From Verrucomicrobia bacterium UBA4286 (GTDB lineage Bacteria; Verrucomicrobiota; Kiritimatiellia; RFP12; UBA1067): a stretch of DNA of 12,034 nucleotides. This document shows, piece by piece, positions 1 through 6,469 of this stretch (position 1 is the stretch's first letter; each line of letters begins with the position of its first letter). The notes below the pieces were generated by a model. That model ran no database searches. It saw only the letters and a list, made by a program, of their open reading frames with translations, and was not told the DNA's origin. Made by a program: the position numbers and the translations under genes. The stretch is from the NCBI GenBank assembly GCA_002395905.1, contig DGVK01000138.1, positions 1-12,034 on the forward strand, read 5' to 3'.

Positions 1-34
1 GAAAAAATTGGGGAACCTCCAAGAATTTTCGGGG

Positions 35-64
35 TAGACGGCGACAGGCAAATAATGGTATAAT
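35..64 (+). promoter_or_regulatory. Promoter of tRNA-Thr / ridA (extended -10)
   Basis: A perfect TATAAT -10 box lies at 59-64, preceded by TGG at 56-58, which makes an extended -10 (TGn). A partial -35 match, TAGACG at 35-40 (4 of 6 to TTGACA), sits 18 bases upstream. Transcription would start near 71-72, leaving about a 10-base 5' leader before the mature tRNA start at 81. The block GGCAAATAATGGTATAATA (47-65) recurs almost exactly at 3661-3678 ahead of another gene, which supports a real promoter type in this organism. The box sequences are seen directly; the start site is inferred. Confidence 0.85.
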
Positions 65-80
65 ATGCGCCGTTTTCTTC

Positions 81-158
81 GCCGGGTTGGCACAGTGGCG
101 ACTGCGCCTCATTTGTAATGAGGAATTACCAGGGGTTCGAGTCCCTTACCCGGCTCCA
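81..158 (+). tRNA. tRNA-Thr (anticodon UGU)
   Basis: The sequence folds into a full cloverleaf. The acceptor stem GCCGGGT (81-87) pairs with ACCCGGC (148-154), the discriminator is T155 and CCA is encoded at 156-158. The anticodon stem CCTCA/TGAGG (107-111/119-123) closes a seven-base loop TTTGTAA with anticodon TGT at 114-116, which reads ACA and other ACN threonine codons. The T-arm is AGGGG/CCCTT (131-135/143-147) with loop TTCGAGT. The D-arm has GG at 97-98 and A14/A21 equivalents. The 13-22 pair is C-C, so the D-stem is effectively three pairs, and the variable loop is seven bases. Being an ANN decoder, it would be a t6A37 substrate. It appears to share a transcript with ridA, which begins 21 bases after the CCA. 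Confidence 0.95.
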
Positions 159-164
159 TTCAAC

Positions 165-171
165 GAGGGAG
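165..171 (+). promoter_or_regulatory. Ribosome binding site of ridA
   Basis: GAGGGAG lies eight bases before the ATG at 180. It fixes the ridA start there rather than at an in-frame ATG at 87 that lies inside the tRNA. It also falls wholly in the 21-base spacer left after the tRNA 3' end, so a processed transcript would keep it. Confidence 0.8.
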
Positions 172-179
172 TGACTAGC

Positions 180-557
180 ATGATAGAAACAGTGTCTACA
201 GAGAAGGCGCCAAAGGCGCTCGGTCCTTACAGCCAGGCTTTGAAGGCCGGCGGTTTTGTGTGGTGCTCGGGCCAGATTCCGATCAACCCCGCGACGAACA
301 CCATAGAGGCGGTGACGATTGAAGAGCAGACGCGCCAGGCGATTTCCAATCTGAAGAATGTCCTCGAAGCTGCGGGAACAACGCTCGCGAACGTCGTCAA
401 GACTACGGTCTTCATAAAGGACATGAACGACTTTGCGGCGCTCAACGGTGTTTACGCCGAGATGTTCGGCGACACGAAACCCGCCCGCAGCTGCGTCGAG
501 GTTGCACGACTCCCCAAAGATGTAAAGGTTGAAATAGAATGCATAGCATCGCTTTGA
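180..557 (+). CDS. ridA: RidA-family 2-iminobutanoate/2-iminopropanoate deaminase
   Basis: This 125-residue protein has the normal size of the YjgF/YER057c/UK114 family. These cytosolic trimers hydrolyse reactive enamine/imine intermediates (2-aminoacrylate, 2-aminocrotonate) released by PLP-dependent serine/threonine dehydratases. Family hallmarks are visible: KALGPYSQA (residues 12-20), SGQIP (30-34), a [17 protein letters not shown] helix (50-66) and [12 protein letters not shown] (101-112). R103 matches the substrate-carboxylate-binding arginine (Arg105 in E. coli numbering) and E120 in VEIECIA matches the conserved glutamate. The start is set by a good RBS at 165-171; an upstream in-frame extension would run through the tRNA. 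No promoter is visible between tRNA-Thr and this gene, so co-transcription is likely. Its last 19 bases overlap the next gene in another frame. Confidence 0.95.
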   Translation: MIETVSTEKAPKALGPYSQALKAGGFVWCSGQIPINPATNTIEAVTIEEQTRQAISNLKNVLEAAGTTLANVVKTTVFIKDMNDFAALNGVYAEMFGDTKPARSCVEVARLPKDVKVEIECIASL

Positions 558-3367
558 TCGCGTTCGCGGCGGTTGCCGCGACCACTCCGCCCTGGGCCAC
601 GCCCGAGGTTAATTCCATCAACCGTCTTCCCGCGCGCGCCGTCGTCGTGCCGTGCGAGAGCGCGACCAAGGCCATAATGATCGCCCGGGGCGAATTGCCG
701 CGCACGGAGTCCAAGTGGCTCAGCTCGCTCAACGGCACGTGGGACTTTGAGTGGAAGCATACCGTCGACGCGCCGTACTGGGAGAAGAAAGGATCGATCA
801 AGGTTCCCGGCTGCTGGCAGCTGCAGGGCGAGTACGACCCGCCTCTCTACACGAATGTCACCTTCCCCATACGCAATGACGGAACGGGAAATCCCATGCT
901 TGAGCCGCCGGTGGACTACACGAGCCACTGGTTCCGCAATCCCGTAGGTCTCTACAAGCGCGAGTTCTGCGTGCCTTCGGACTGGAAGGGGCGGCGCATC
1001 GTGATTCATTTCGGCGGCGTTTCATCGGCCATGTACGTCCGCGTGAACGGCAAGGAGGTCGGCTACTCGGAAGACAGCCGTCTGCCTGCGGAGTTCGACA
1101 TAACGCCCTACGTCAAGTTCGGCGGCGGGCTTGTAAGCTATGTTTCGAAGTCCGGCGATGTCAACATGCTTGAGGTTGAGGTCTTGAAGCACTGCGACGG
1201 CACATTCCTCGAGGATCAGGATTTCTGGCGACTGTCGGGAATCTTCCGCGACGTGTGGCTCGTTGCCGAAAAGGACGAGGCTCCGAAGGATCTTGTAGTC
1301 GAGACGACGCTTGCGGACGACTTCAGCGCGGGTGTTCTCGTCGTGCGCGACGAGAATGGCAAGAGCGTGTTCGAGAAGCGCTACGAAAAGCCGCGACTTT
1401 GGTCGTGCGAGACGCCTTTCCTGTATTACGAGGCGTTTCAGCTGCCCGGCGGCGACTGGTACGCGGCGACGGTCGGGTTTCGCAAGGTCGAGATCAAGGA
1501 CAGCGTAATCTACATCAACGGCAAGCGCGCTCTCTTCATGGGAACCGACCGCCACGAGATGGAGCCGGGATCGGGCTACACGGTGTCGCTGGAAGGGATG
1601 AAGAAGGATATAGCGCTTTTCCACGAACTAAACATAAACGCCGTTAGAACATGCCACTATCCCGACGACCCGACGTGGTACGAGCTTTGCGACCGCGAGG
1701 GCATATATGTCGTCTGCGAGGCCAACATCGAGTCTCACGGCGCAGGCTACGGCGAAGGGACTTATGCGAAGAAGCCCGCCTTCCTCAAGTCCCACGTCGA
1801 GCGCGGCGTGAACATGGTAAAGACCTTCCGCAACCATCCTTCGATCGTCATCTGGTCGATGGGCAACGAGGCCGGCGACGGCCCGAACTTCGCGGCGGAA
1901 TACAAAGCCATGAAAGAACTCGACCCGACGCGCCCCGTGCAGTACGAGCAGGCCAAGGACGGCGACAACACCGACATACGCTGCCCGATGTACATGCGGC
2001 CGTGGAAGGTTGAGGAATATGTTGCGAACAATCCCAAGAAGCCGCTGGTGCTCTGCGAATACACCCACGCGATGGGCAATTCGAACGGCGATATACAGGA
2101 CTACTGGGATCTCGTGAGGAAGTATCCGTCCATGCAGGGCGGCTTCATCTGGGATTTCGTCGACCAGGCGGTGTGGAAGACCGACAGGCGCGGCACGTGG
2201 CTTGCGTACGGCGGCGACTTCGGCGACAAGCCCAACGACGACAACTTCAACTGCAACGGCGTTGTTGACGCGACGCGCGAGCCTCATCCGGGCGCGTGGG
2301 AGATAAAGCACGCCTACCAGCCGATCCGCGTCGACGCCTACGACTGGGCGAGCGGCGAGGCGACGGTCTACAACGGCTGGCGGTTCCTCACGCTGGACGG
2401 AGTGAAAGGGTGGTGGACGATCGAGCGCGAGGGCCGCAAGATCGCCGAAGGCGAGCTCGACCTTTCGCAGTTCGCGCCCGACACGGTAAAGGTTCTCAAA
2501 ACGGGTGCGCGCGACGTCGGCGAATCGATAACCTTCCGCTTCTGCAATGGTGAGCGTGAAATCGCCCACGACCAGTTCGTGAAGCCGTTCGTCCCCAGGA
2601 CAGCCCCCGAGAGATTCGTCGGCGGGAACACGGACGCGCTCGGGATGCGTACGAATCTGTGGCGCGCGCCGACCGACAACGACCGCGGCTGGAAGATGCC
2701 GTCAATCTGCAACGTGTGGCGCGATGCTACGCAGTACCAGACGATGCCTGAGGGCGTGAAGGTGTCGTTTTCGGCCAAGGCCGACGCCTTGAACCCGAAG
2801 CGCAAGTACATCGAGTGGACGCTCTCCGTTCCGAAGGGCGATCTGCCGCCGCTGCCGCGCGCAGGCGTTACGTTCACGCTGCCTCGCGGCTATTCGCATG
2901 TCAAGTGGCACGGGTTCGGGCCGTGGGAGAACTACAGCGACCGCTCGACTGGCGCGTTGCTCGGCGTGTACGAGGCGGAAGTCGGTCTGGTGAAGGGGAT
3001 TGCCGGCGAGTCGGGGACTATAGAATATCCTTCGAACCGCCTCAACCCCGACAACTACACAGAGCCGGGCGAGCAGGGCTACCGCACGGGCTGCCGCTGG
3101 GTGGAGTTCTCCAACGACGATGGCGCGCGCGTGCGCATAACGGCGATGAACGCGCCGTTCGGCTTCAACGCGTGGCCATATTCGCAGCTCTCGCTCGAAC
3201 GCGCCAAGCACCAGTGGGATCTCGAAGACGAGGGCGAGATCACGGTCAATATCGACGCGGCCCAGATGGGCGTCGGCGGTGACGACAGCTGGCGTTCGCG
3301 TCCGCACGACGACGACATGCTCGGCGCGGGCGAATACGTGCTCAAGTTCATGATCGAGGAGACGTGA
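539..3367 (+). CDS. lacZ: Secreted GH2 beta-galactosidase (LacZ-like, compact)
   Basis: This 942-residue glycoside hydrolase family 2 enzyme probably hydrolyses terminal beta-galactosides of glycans. Order of parts: signal-peptide-like hydrophobic N-terminus (residues 3-14, cleavage near 14-20); sugar-binding jelly roll (about 28-240, with SLNGTWDF at 63-70 and [15 protein letters not shown] at 225-239); an unusually short Ig-like domain; TIM barrel (about 320-600); second Ig-like domain; C-terminal beta-galactosidase small-chain domain (about 704-942, with RAPTDND 709-715 and GVGGDDSW 911-918). Catalytic residues are present: acid/base E444 in GNEAGDG, nucleophile E507 in [10 protein letters not shown], and Mg-site equivalents E398 and H400 in ANIESHG. 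W918 matches E. coli W999. The ATG overlaps ridA by 19 bases, with AAAGG at 524-528 as a plausible RBS. It is about 80 residues shorter than E. coli LacZ (1023), with apparent losses in the first Ig domain and at the start of the small-chain domain. Galactosidase specificity is inferred from similarity. Confidence 0.93.
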   Translation: MHSIALIAFAAVAATTPPWATPEVNSINRLPARAVVVPCESATKAIMIARGELPRTESKWLSSLNGTWDFEWKHTVDAPYWEKKGSIKVPGCWQLQGEYDPPLYTNVTFPIRNDGTGNPMLEPPVDYTSHWFRNPVGLYKREFCVPSDWKGRRIVIHFGGVSSAMYVRVNGKEVGYSEDSRLPAEFDITPYVKFGGGLVSYVSKSGDVNMLEVEVLKHCDGTFLEDQDFWRLSGIFRDVWLVAEKDEAPKDLVVETTLADDFSAGVLVVRDENGKSVFEKRYEKPRLWSCETPFLYYEAFQLPGGDWYAATVGFRKVEIKDSVIYINGKRALFMGTDRHEMEPGSGYTVSLEGMKKDIALFHELNINAVRTCHYPDDPTWYELCDREGIYVVCEANIESHGAGYGEGTYAKKPAFLKSHVERGVNMVKTFRNHPSIVIWSMGNEAGDGPNFAAEYKAMKELDPTRPVQYEQAKDGDNTDIRCPMYMRPWKVEEYVANNPKKPLVLCEYTHAMGNSNGDIQDYWDLVRKYPSMQGGFIWDFVDQAVWKTDRRGTWLAYGGDFGDKPNDDNFNCNGVVDATREPHPGAWEIKHAYQPIRVDAYDWASGEATVYNGWRFLTLDGVKGWWTIEREGRKIAEGELDLSQFAPDTVKVLKTGARDVGESITFRFCNGEREIAHDQFVKPFVPRTAPERFVGGNTDALGMRTNLWRAPTDNDRGWKMPSICNVWRDATQYQTMPEGVKVSFSAKADALNPKRKYIEWTLSVPKGDLPPLPRAGVTFTLPRGYSHVKWHGFGPWENYSDRSTGALLGVYEAEVGLVKGIAGESGTIEYPSNRLNPDNYTEPGEQGYRTGCRWVEFSNDDGARVRITAMNAPFGFNAWPYSQLSLERAKHQWDLEDEGEITVNIDAAQMGVGGDDSWRSRPHDDDMLGAGEYVLKFMIEET

Positions 3368-3373
3368 GGACGG

Positions 3374-3676
3374 ATGGAAGACTGGCTCGATCTGAATCCA
3401 GACCCCGTCCATGTCAAGCGCGAGCGTGAGAGGGCGCGCGCGCTTCGCGCCACCGATTGGTGGCGCGCGCAGCTCGCGAAAGGCGAGTGCCACTACTGCC
3501 ACAGGAAGTTTCCGGCGGACGAACTTACACTGGATCATGTCGTGCCGGTCGCCCGAGGCGGCAGATCGACGCGCGGCAACTGTGTGCCGTGCTGCCGCGA
3601 CTGCAATGCGAAGAAAAAGGCCTACACTCCGGCCGAGCAGATTCTCGAGCGCCTCTTTCCGGCAAATATGGTATAA
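3374..3676 (+). CDS. Small HNH endonuclease-domain protein
   Basis: This 100-residue protein carries a compact HNH (beta-beta-alpha metal) fold. A first zinc knuckle C39-x2-C42 (CHYC) is followed by LDHVVPVARGG with catalytic-type D54-H55, then N69 and a second knuckle ending CCRDCN (C74-x2-C77, N78). HNH proteins of this form nick or cut DNA in a metal-dependent way. Free-standing ones occur as housekeeping, phage, restriction or toxin nucleases, and no partner here identifies the role. The N-terminal 35 residues are charged and arginine-rich (KRERERARALR), fitting nucleic-acid binding. It starts six bases after the beta-galactosidase stop. The SD-like GAGGA (3366-3370) overlaps that stop and leaves only three bases before the ATG, which is short. 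The last codons and stop double as a promoter (3661-3678). No intron or mobile-element signs surround it. Confidence 0.85.
   Translation: MEDWLDLNPDPVHVKRERERARALRATDWWRAQLAKGECHYCHRKFPADELTLDHVVPVARGGRSTRGNCVPCCRDCNAKKKAYTPAEQILERLFPANMV
3446..3467 (+). repeat. Perfect 9-bp inverted repeat inside the HNH gene
   Basis: CGCGCCACC (3446-3454) and GGTGGCGCG (3459-3467) are perfect reverse complements around the four-base loop GATT. Alternating GC runs lie on both sides (3434-3443 and 3463-3470). A second, smaller hairpin follows: CTCGC (3473-3477), loop GAAAG, GCGAG (3483-3487). It has no U-tract, so it is not an intrinsic terminator. It could fold in the mRNA early in the HNH reading frame, or be a by-product of arginine/alanine codons at high G+C. 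Confidence 0.6.
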
Positions 3677-3678
3677 TA
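3661..3678 (+). promoter_or_regulatory. Extended -10 promoter of the OstA-like gene
   Basis: TATAAT at 3672-3677 is preceded by TGG (3669-3671), an extended -10. The whole block GGCAAATATGGTATAATA (3661-3678) matches 47-65 ahead of tRNA-Thr except for one A missing in the AT run. No convincing -35 is seen at 16-18 bases upstream, so the extended region probably does the work. The block lies over the last codons of the HNH gene, and the HNH stop TAA (3674-3676) is inside the -10 box. Predicted transcription start is about 3684-3685, the A of the next ATG. Confidence 0.8.
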
Positions 3679-3684
3679 CAATCC

Positions 3685-4290
3685 ATGACAAGGACAGTTT
3701 ATGCGATTTGCGTGGTTTTTGCCGCTCTGTTGACGATTGCGGATGGCGGGGACTCTGCCGCGCCGGTGGCGACCAACGCCGTAGAAGCGGCGTCATTGCC
3801 TGTTGTCGGGAATGTGGCGGCCGCAGACGTGAAGAAGGAGCGCAAGGCGACGTCCAGGCCCGCGCGCATCACCTCGGCGACGACTTATTACGACCGCAAG
3901 GAGGGGATCGTCTTTTTCAACAAGAACGTGTTCGTGGACGACGAACAGTATCAGCTCCATGCTGACAAGGCCTATGTGTTCATGTCGGGCACGAATGACG
4001 TGCGGCGGATTGTTGCGATAGGAAACGTCGCGATGACCAACGACACCAAGCGCGCGTACGGCGCCAAGGTCTCCTACTACAAGGAGGGCGGGATGGTCGT
4101 TCTGTATTCCGGCAACGGGATTGCGGCGGAGGTGCGCGACGAGTCGAAGGCCGAGGACCAGGTGGTGCGCGGCAGGAAGATCAAGTTCTGGATCGACTCC
4201 GAGCAGGTGGAGGTCATCGACGCCGACATAACAGCGCCGACTTCCGGCTTCGGCAAAGACGGGCTCAAGAAGGCGATCAACCTGCACTAG
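3685..4290 (+). CDS. OstA/LptA-like periplasmic LPS-transport domain protein
   Basis: This 201-residue protein has an N-terminal signal peptide (MTRTVYAICVVFAALL, residues 1-16, cleavage around 18-26). A low-complexity Ala/Val linker to about 55 follows, then a domain of short beta-strand repeats (about 62-183): TTYYDRKEGIVFFNKNV, QLHADKAYVF, RRIVAIGNVAMTND, AYGAKVSYYKEGGMVVLYSGN, VRGRKIKFWIDSEQVEV. The pattern of turning a motif 'on', storing it and listing the ion-like next strand is typical of OstA/LptA beta-jellyroll proteins, which bridge LPS across the periplasm from LptC to LptD. Length is close to E. coli LptA (185). The usual lptB, lptC and kdsC neighbours are absent. No SD precedes the ATG, and the -10 box ends only seven bases before it, so the mRNA is probably leaderless. 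A non-LptA OstA-fold protein is the main alternative. Confidence 0.75.
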   Translation: MTRTVYAICVVFAALLTIADGGDSAAPVATNAVEAASLPVVGNVAAADVKKERKATSRPARITSATTYYDRKEGIVFFNKNVFVDDEQYQLHADKAYVFMSGTNDVRRIVAIGNVAMTNDTKRAYGAKVSYYKEGGMVVLYSGNGIAAEVRDESKAEDQVVRGRKIKFWIDSEQVEVIDADITAPTSGFGKDGLKKAINLH

Positions 4291-4326
4291 ATTTCGGTTA
4301 CACCGACCGGCAACACATAAAAGAAA

Positions 4327-4332
4327 GAGAGG
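4327..4332 (+). promoter_or_regulatory. Ribosome binding site of the MFS gene
   Basis: GAGAGG lies six bases before the ATG at 4339 in a purine-rich leader. The 48-base gap 4291-4338 shows no TATAAT-like box and only a 4-bp hairpin (CGGT/ACCG, 4295-4305) without a U-tract. Transcription therefore probably continues from the upstream promoter. Confidence 0.7.
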
Positions 4333-4338
4333 CAAGAC

Positions 4339-5673
4339 ATGACAGAGAAGGGGTACATAAAATATCTGATGGCCATGGCCGGGCTCGGCGGCCTGCTTTA
4401 CGGCATAGATGTCGGTGCGATTGCATCGGCGCTTCCGTACATCAAGGCGCTGAACTATTTCACAGACGCGAAACTGTCGACGGTCGTCGGCGCGGTGCTT
4501 TTCGGTTCTGTCATAGGTTCGCTTCCGGCCGGCGTGTTCGCCGAGTGGCTCGGGCGCAGGAAGGCGATTCTCATCGGCTCGGTGGTGTTTCTCGTATCGA
4601 TACCGATGATCGTCCTTTCCGACGGCGCCTACGGCATGATGGTTGCGGGCCGGTTCGTGCAGGGCGCTTCGGCGGGACTTCTCGGCGTCGTAATCCCGAT
4701 GTACCTTGCAGAGTGTCTGCCGCCCGAGAGCCGCGGAAAGGGGACGGGGCTCTTTCAGCTGTTTCTCACGATCGGTCTAGTGTTCATGGCGCTTGTCGGC
4801 GTGGGCGTAACCAAGTTCTTCGGCGCGGCCGACGCTGAGGCCGTAAGCCTCGCGACGAAGGCTGTGGCGTGGAAGACAGTGTTCTGGCTGTCGGCGATAC
4901 CGGGCGTCATATTCTTCTTCGGCATATTCGGGCTCAAGGAGTCGCCGACATGGCTCAAGCGCCGCGCCGACAAGGCGGCGGGCGTTGTCGAATCCAAGAA
5001 GGAGGATTCAACGGTCGTTAAGGACAGCCTCTTCCAGAAGAAGTACATCTATCCGTTCTGCCTCGCGGTGATAGTCCTCGCCTGCACGCAGGCGACGGGC
5101 ATAAATTCGGTGCTCAACTACTCCGTCGACATCTTTAACAAGTCGGGGCTTCCTGGTATTGTAGGCAACTACGCCGACACTGCAATCAAGATTGTGAACC
5201 TTGTGATGACAGTCCTGGCGGTGTCGCTCGTCGACAGAAAGGGTCGCACGTTCCTTCTCAAGATGGGCACGCTCGGCATCATCGTCGGACTTTCTGGCGT
5301 CGGTGCGAACTTCTTCCTTATCGAGCACGGCATCTGCGCACCGTCGCAGATAACAGGATGGGCTACTGCAATTTCGTTCATGGTGTTCATAGGATTCTAC
5401 GCGTCCGGTCCGGGCGTATGCGTGTGGCTGGCGCTTTCCGAACTGATGCCTGCGAGGATACGCGCGAACGGAATGGCGATAGCCCTTCTCATCAACCAGG
5501 GCGTTTCGACGACTATTGCGTCCCTGTTCTATCCGTGGGTTGACAAAGTCGGCTACGCCTGGGTGTTCTTCACTCTCGCGTTCTTCACGGTGATCTACTT
5601 CATCACGGCGGCGTTCTTCATGCCAGAGACCAAGGGCAGGACGCTCGAGGAGATCGAAGAGTTCTTCAAGTGA
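4339..5673 (+). CDS. MFS sugar-porter family transporter
   Basis: This 444-residue, probably 12-helix inner-membrane protein has the signatures of the sugar-porter family (relatives XylE, GalP, AraE), usually H+/sugar symporters. Visible motifs are GGLLYGID (17-24) in the first helix; AEWLGRRK (68-75), the loop 2-3 motif with Glu69 where Asp is usual; GRFVQG (104-109); PMYLAECLPPESRG (120-133); TQATGINSVLNYS in helix 7; VDRKGR in loop 8-9; SELMPARIRANGMA; and the C-terminal PETKGRTLEEIEEFF (429-443). The substrate cannot be read from sequence. Galactose or another hexose/pentose released by the nearby glycosidases is a reasonable inference. The last base pair of codons overlaps the next gene by four bases (GTGA), so the two are probably co-translated. 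Confidence 0.93.
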   Translation: MTEKGYIKYLMAMAGLGGLLYGIDVGAIASALPYIKALNYFTDAKLSTVVGAVLFGSVIGSLPAGVFAEWLGRRKAILIGSVVFLVSIPMIVLSDGAYGMMVAGRFVQGASAGLLGVVIPMYLAECLPPESRGKGTGLFQLFLTIGLVFMALVGVGVTKFFGAADAEAVSLATKAVAWKTVFWLSAIPGVIFFFGIFGLKESPTWLKRRADKAAGVVESKKEDSTVVKDSLFQKKYIYPFCLAVIVLACTQATGINSVLNYSVDIFNKSGLPGIVGNYADTAIKIVNLVMTVLAVSLVDRKGRTFLLKMGTLGIIVGLSGVGANFFLIEHGICAPSQITGWATAISFMVFIGFYASGPGVCVWLALSELMPARIRANGMAIALLINQGVSTTIASLFYPWVDKVGYAWVFFTLAFFTVIYFITAAFFMPETKGRTLEEIEEFFK

Positions 5674-6446
5674 CGTTTCAGTTCCTAGGAACGGGTACGA
5701 GCGTAGGCGTGCCGCAGATCGGGTGCAGGTGCCCGGTCTGCACGTCGGGCGACCCGCGCGACAGACGCCGCAGATGCGGCGCCCTGATTCGAACCGGGGA
5801 AGTCGCTTTCCTGGTCGACACGCCTCCGGAGATGCGAGAAGCTTGCATCGAATACGGCGTGGACCGCGTGGACGCCGTGTGCCTCACCCACGCCCACATG
5901 GATCATGTCGCGGGATTCGACGATCTGAGGCGCTTCAACACTTTGAACGGCGGTGCGCCGATGCGCTGTTTCGCCATGGACGAGACCATAGAGCAGATGC
6001 ACCGCATCTTCCCATATATCTCCAACCGCAAGAACGAGATGGGGCTTTTCCGTCCCATGATAAACTTTGTATCCAACGGAAAGCCGTTCACGATTGGCGA
6101 TGTCGCGATCGAACGGCTGGCGGTGGAGCACTCGTTCCCTTGTTGCGGATACCTCTTCACATCTCCTGATGGCGCGCGACTCGCGTATATCTCCGACTGC
6201 CACGAGATTCCCGACGAAACTGTCGCCCGTATTGAAGGTGCTGATACGCTTGTTTTGAATTGTCTGAGGGAGCGTCCCCATCCAACCCACCTCAACATGG
6301 CGGCGGCTCTCGGGTACATATCGCGCATACAGCCGGGGCGTGCGTTCCTTACACACATGTGTCACGACTTAAGCCATATGGAGTGGCTGTCAAAGCTTCC
6401 AAAGGGCGTCGAGCCAGCCTACGACGGGCTCGTTCTCGAAACATAG
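5670..6446 (+). CDS. MBL-fold metallo-hydrolase, PhnP-like
   Basis: This 258-residue metallo-beta-lactamase-fold protein belongs to the PhnP-like group (COG1235 type). It starts at a GTG overlapping the transporter stop by four bases; GAAGAG (5656-5661) is a plausible RBS. The N-terminus FLGTGTSVGVPQIGCRCPVC (residues 5-24) has the glycine-rich strand and the Cys trio C19, C21, C24 that in PhnP-type proteins binds an extra structural zinc. The catalytic HxHxDH is H74-x-H76-x-D78-H79; further ligand candidates are H154, D176 (YISDC) and H229 (LTHMCHD). PhnP itself is a phosphoribosyl cyclic phosphodiesterase, but many relatives are free of the C-P lyase pathway, and no phn genes are seen here. 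The substrate is unknown; a phosphodiester or cyclic nucleotide-like compound is likely from family knowledge. Confidence 0.87.
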   Translation: MTFQFLGTGTSVGVPQIGCRCPVCTSGDPRDRRRRCGALIRTGEVAFLVDTPPEMREACIEYGVDRVDAVCLTHAHMDHVAGFDDLRRFNTLNGGAPMRCFAMDETIEQMHRIFPYISNRKNEMGLFRPMINFVSNGKPFTIGDVAIERLAVEHSFPCCGYLFTSPDGARLAYISDCHEIPDETVARIEGADTLVLNCLRERPHPTHLNMAAALGYISRIQPGRAFLTHMCHDLSHMEWLSKLPKGVEPAYDGLVLET

Positions 6447-6469
6447 AATGGAAAGAAGGACGTGAGACC

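Noticed and set aside
1..58. Possible terminator or gene end of an upstream gene
   Set aside because: Only weak A/T complementarity (GAAAA with TTTTC) is present; no stable stem or reading frame can be supported.
87..179. In-frame ATG at 87 that would extend RidA by 31 residues
   Set aside because: The extension lies inside the tRNA-Thr gene and has no homology to RidA. A good RBS and the family N-terminus point to 180.
3374..3676. HNH gene as part of a group I/II intron, homing element or defence island
   Set aside because: No intron ends, split host gene, repeats, transposase or partner defence genes are visible around it.
3457..3684. Upstream in-frame extension of the OstA-like gene
   Set aside because: It overlaps the HNH gene in another frame, and the signal peptide and promoter position fix the start at 3685.
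2702..3796. Long minus-strand open frame of 364 codons (also 1628-2569, 313 codons)
   Set aside because: Both lie opposite the well-supported beta-galactosidase. Their products are arginine/alanine/valine-rich with no recognisable motifs, typical antisense shadows at high G+C.
4291..4338. Possible terminator after the OstA-like gene
   Set aside because: Only a 4-bp hairpin (CGGT/ACCG) with no U-tract follows the stop. The region reads as a leader with an RBS.
6260..6469. Upstream extension of the uncharacterised exported protein
   Set aside because: It overlaps the MBL-fold gene in another frame. The start at 6470 has an SD and begins a signal peptide.
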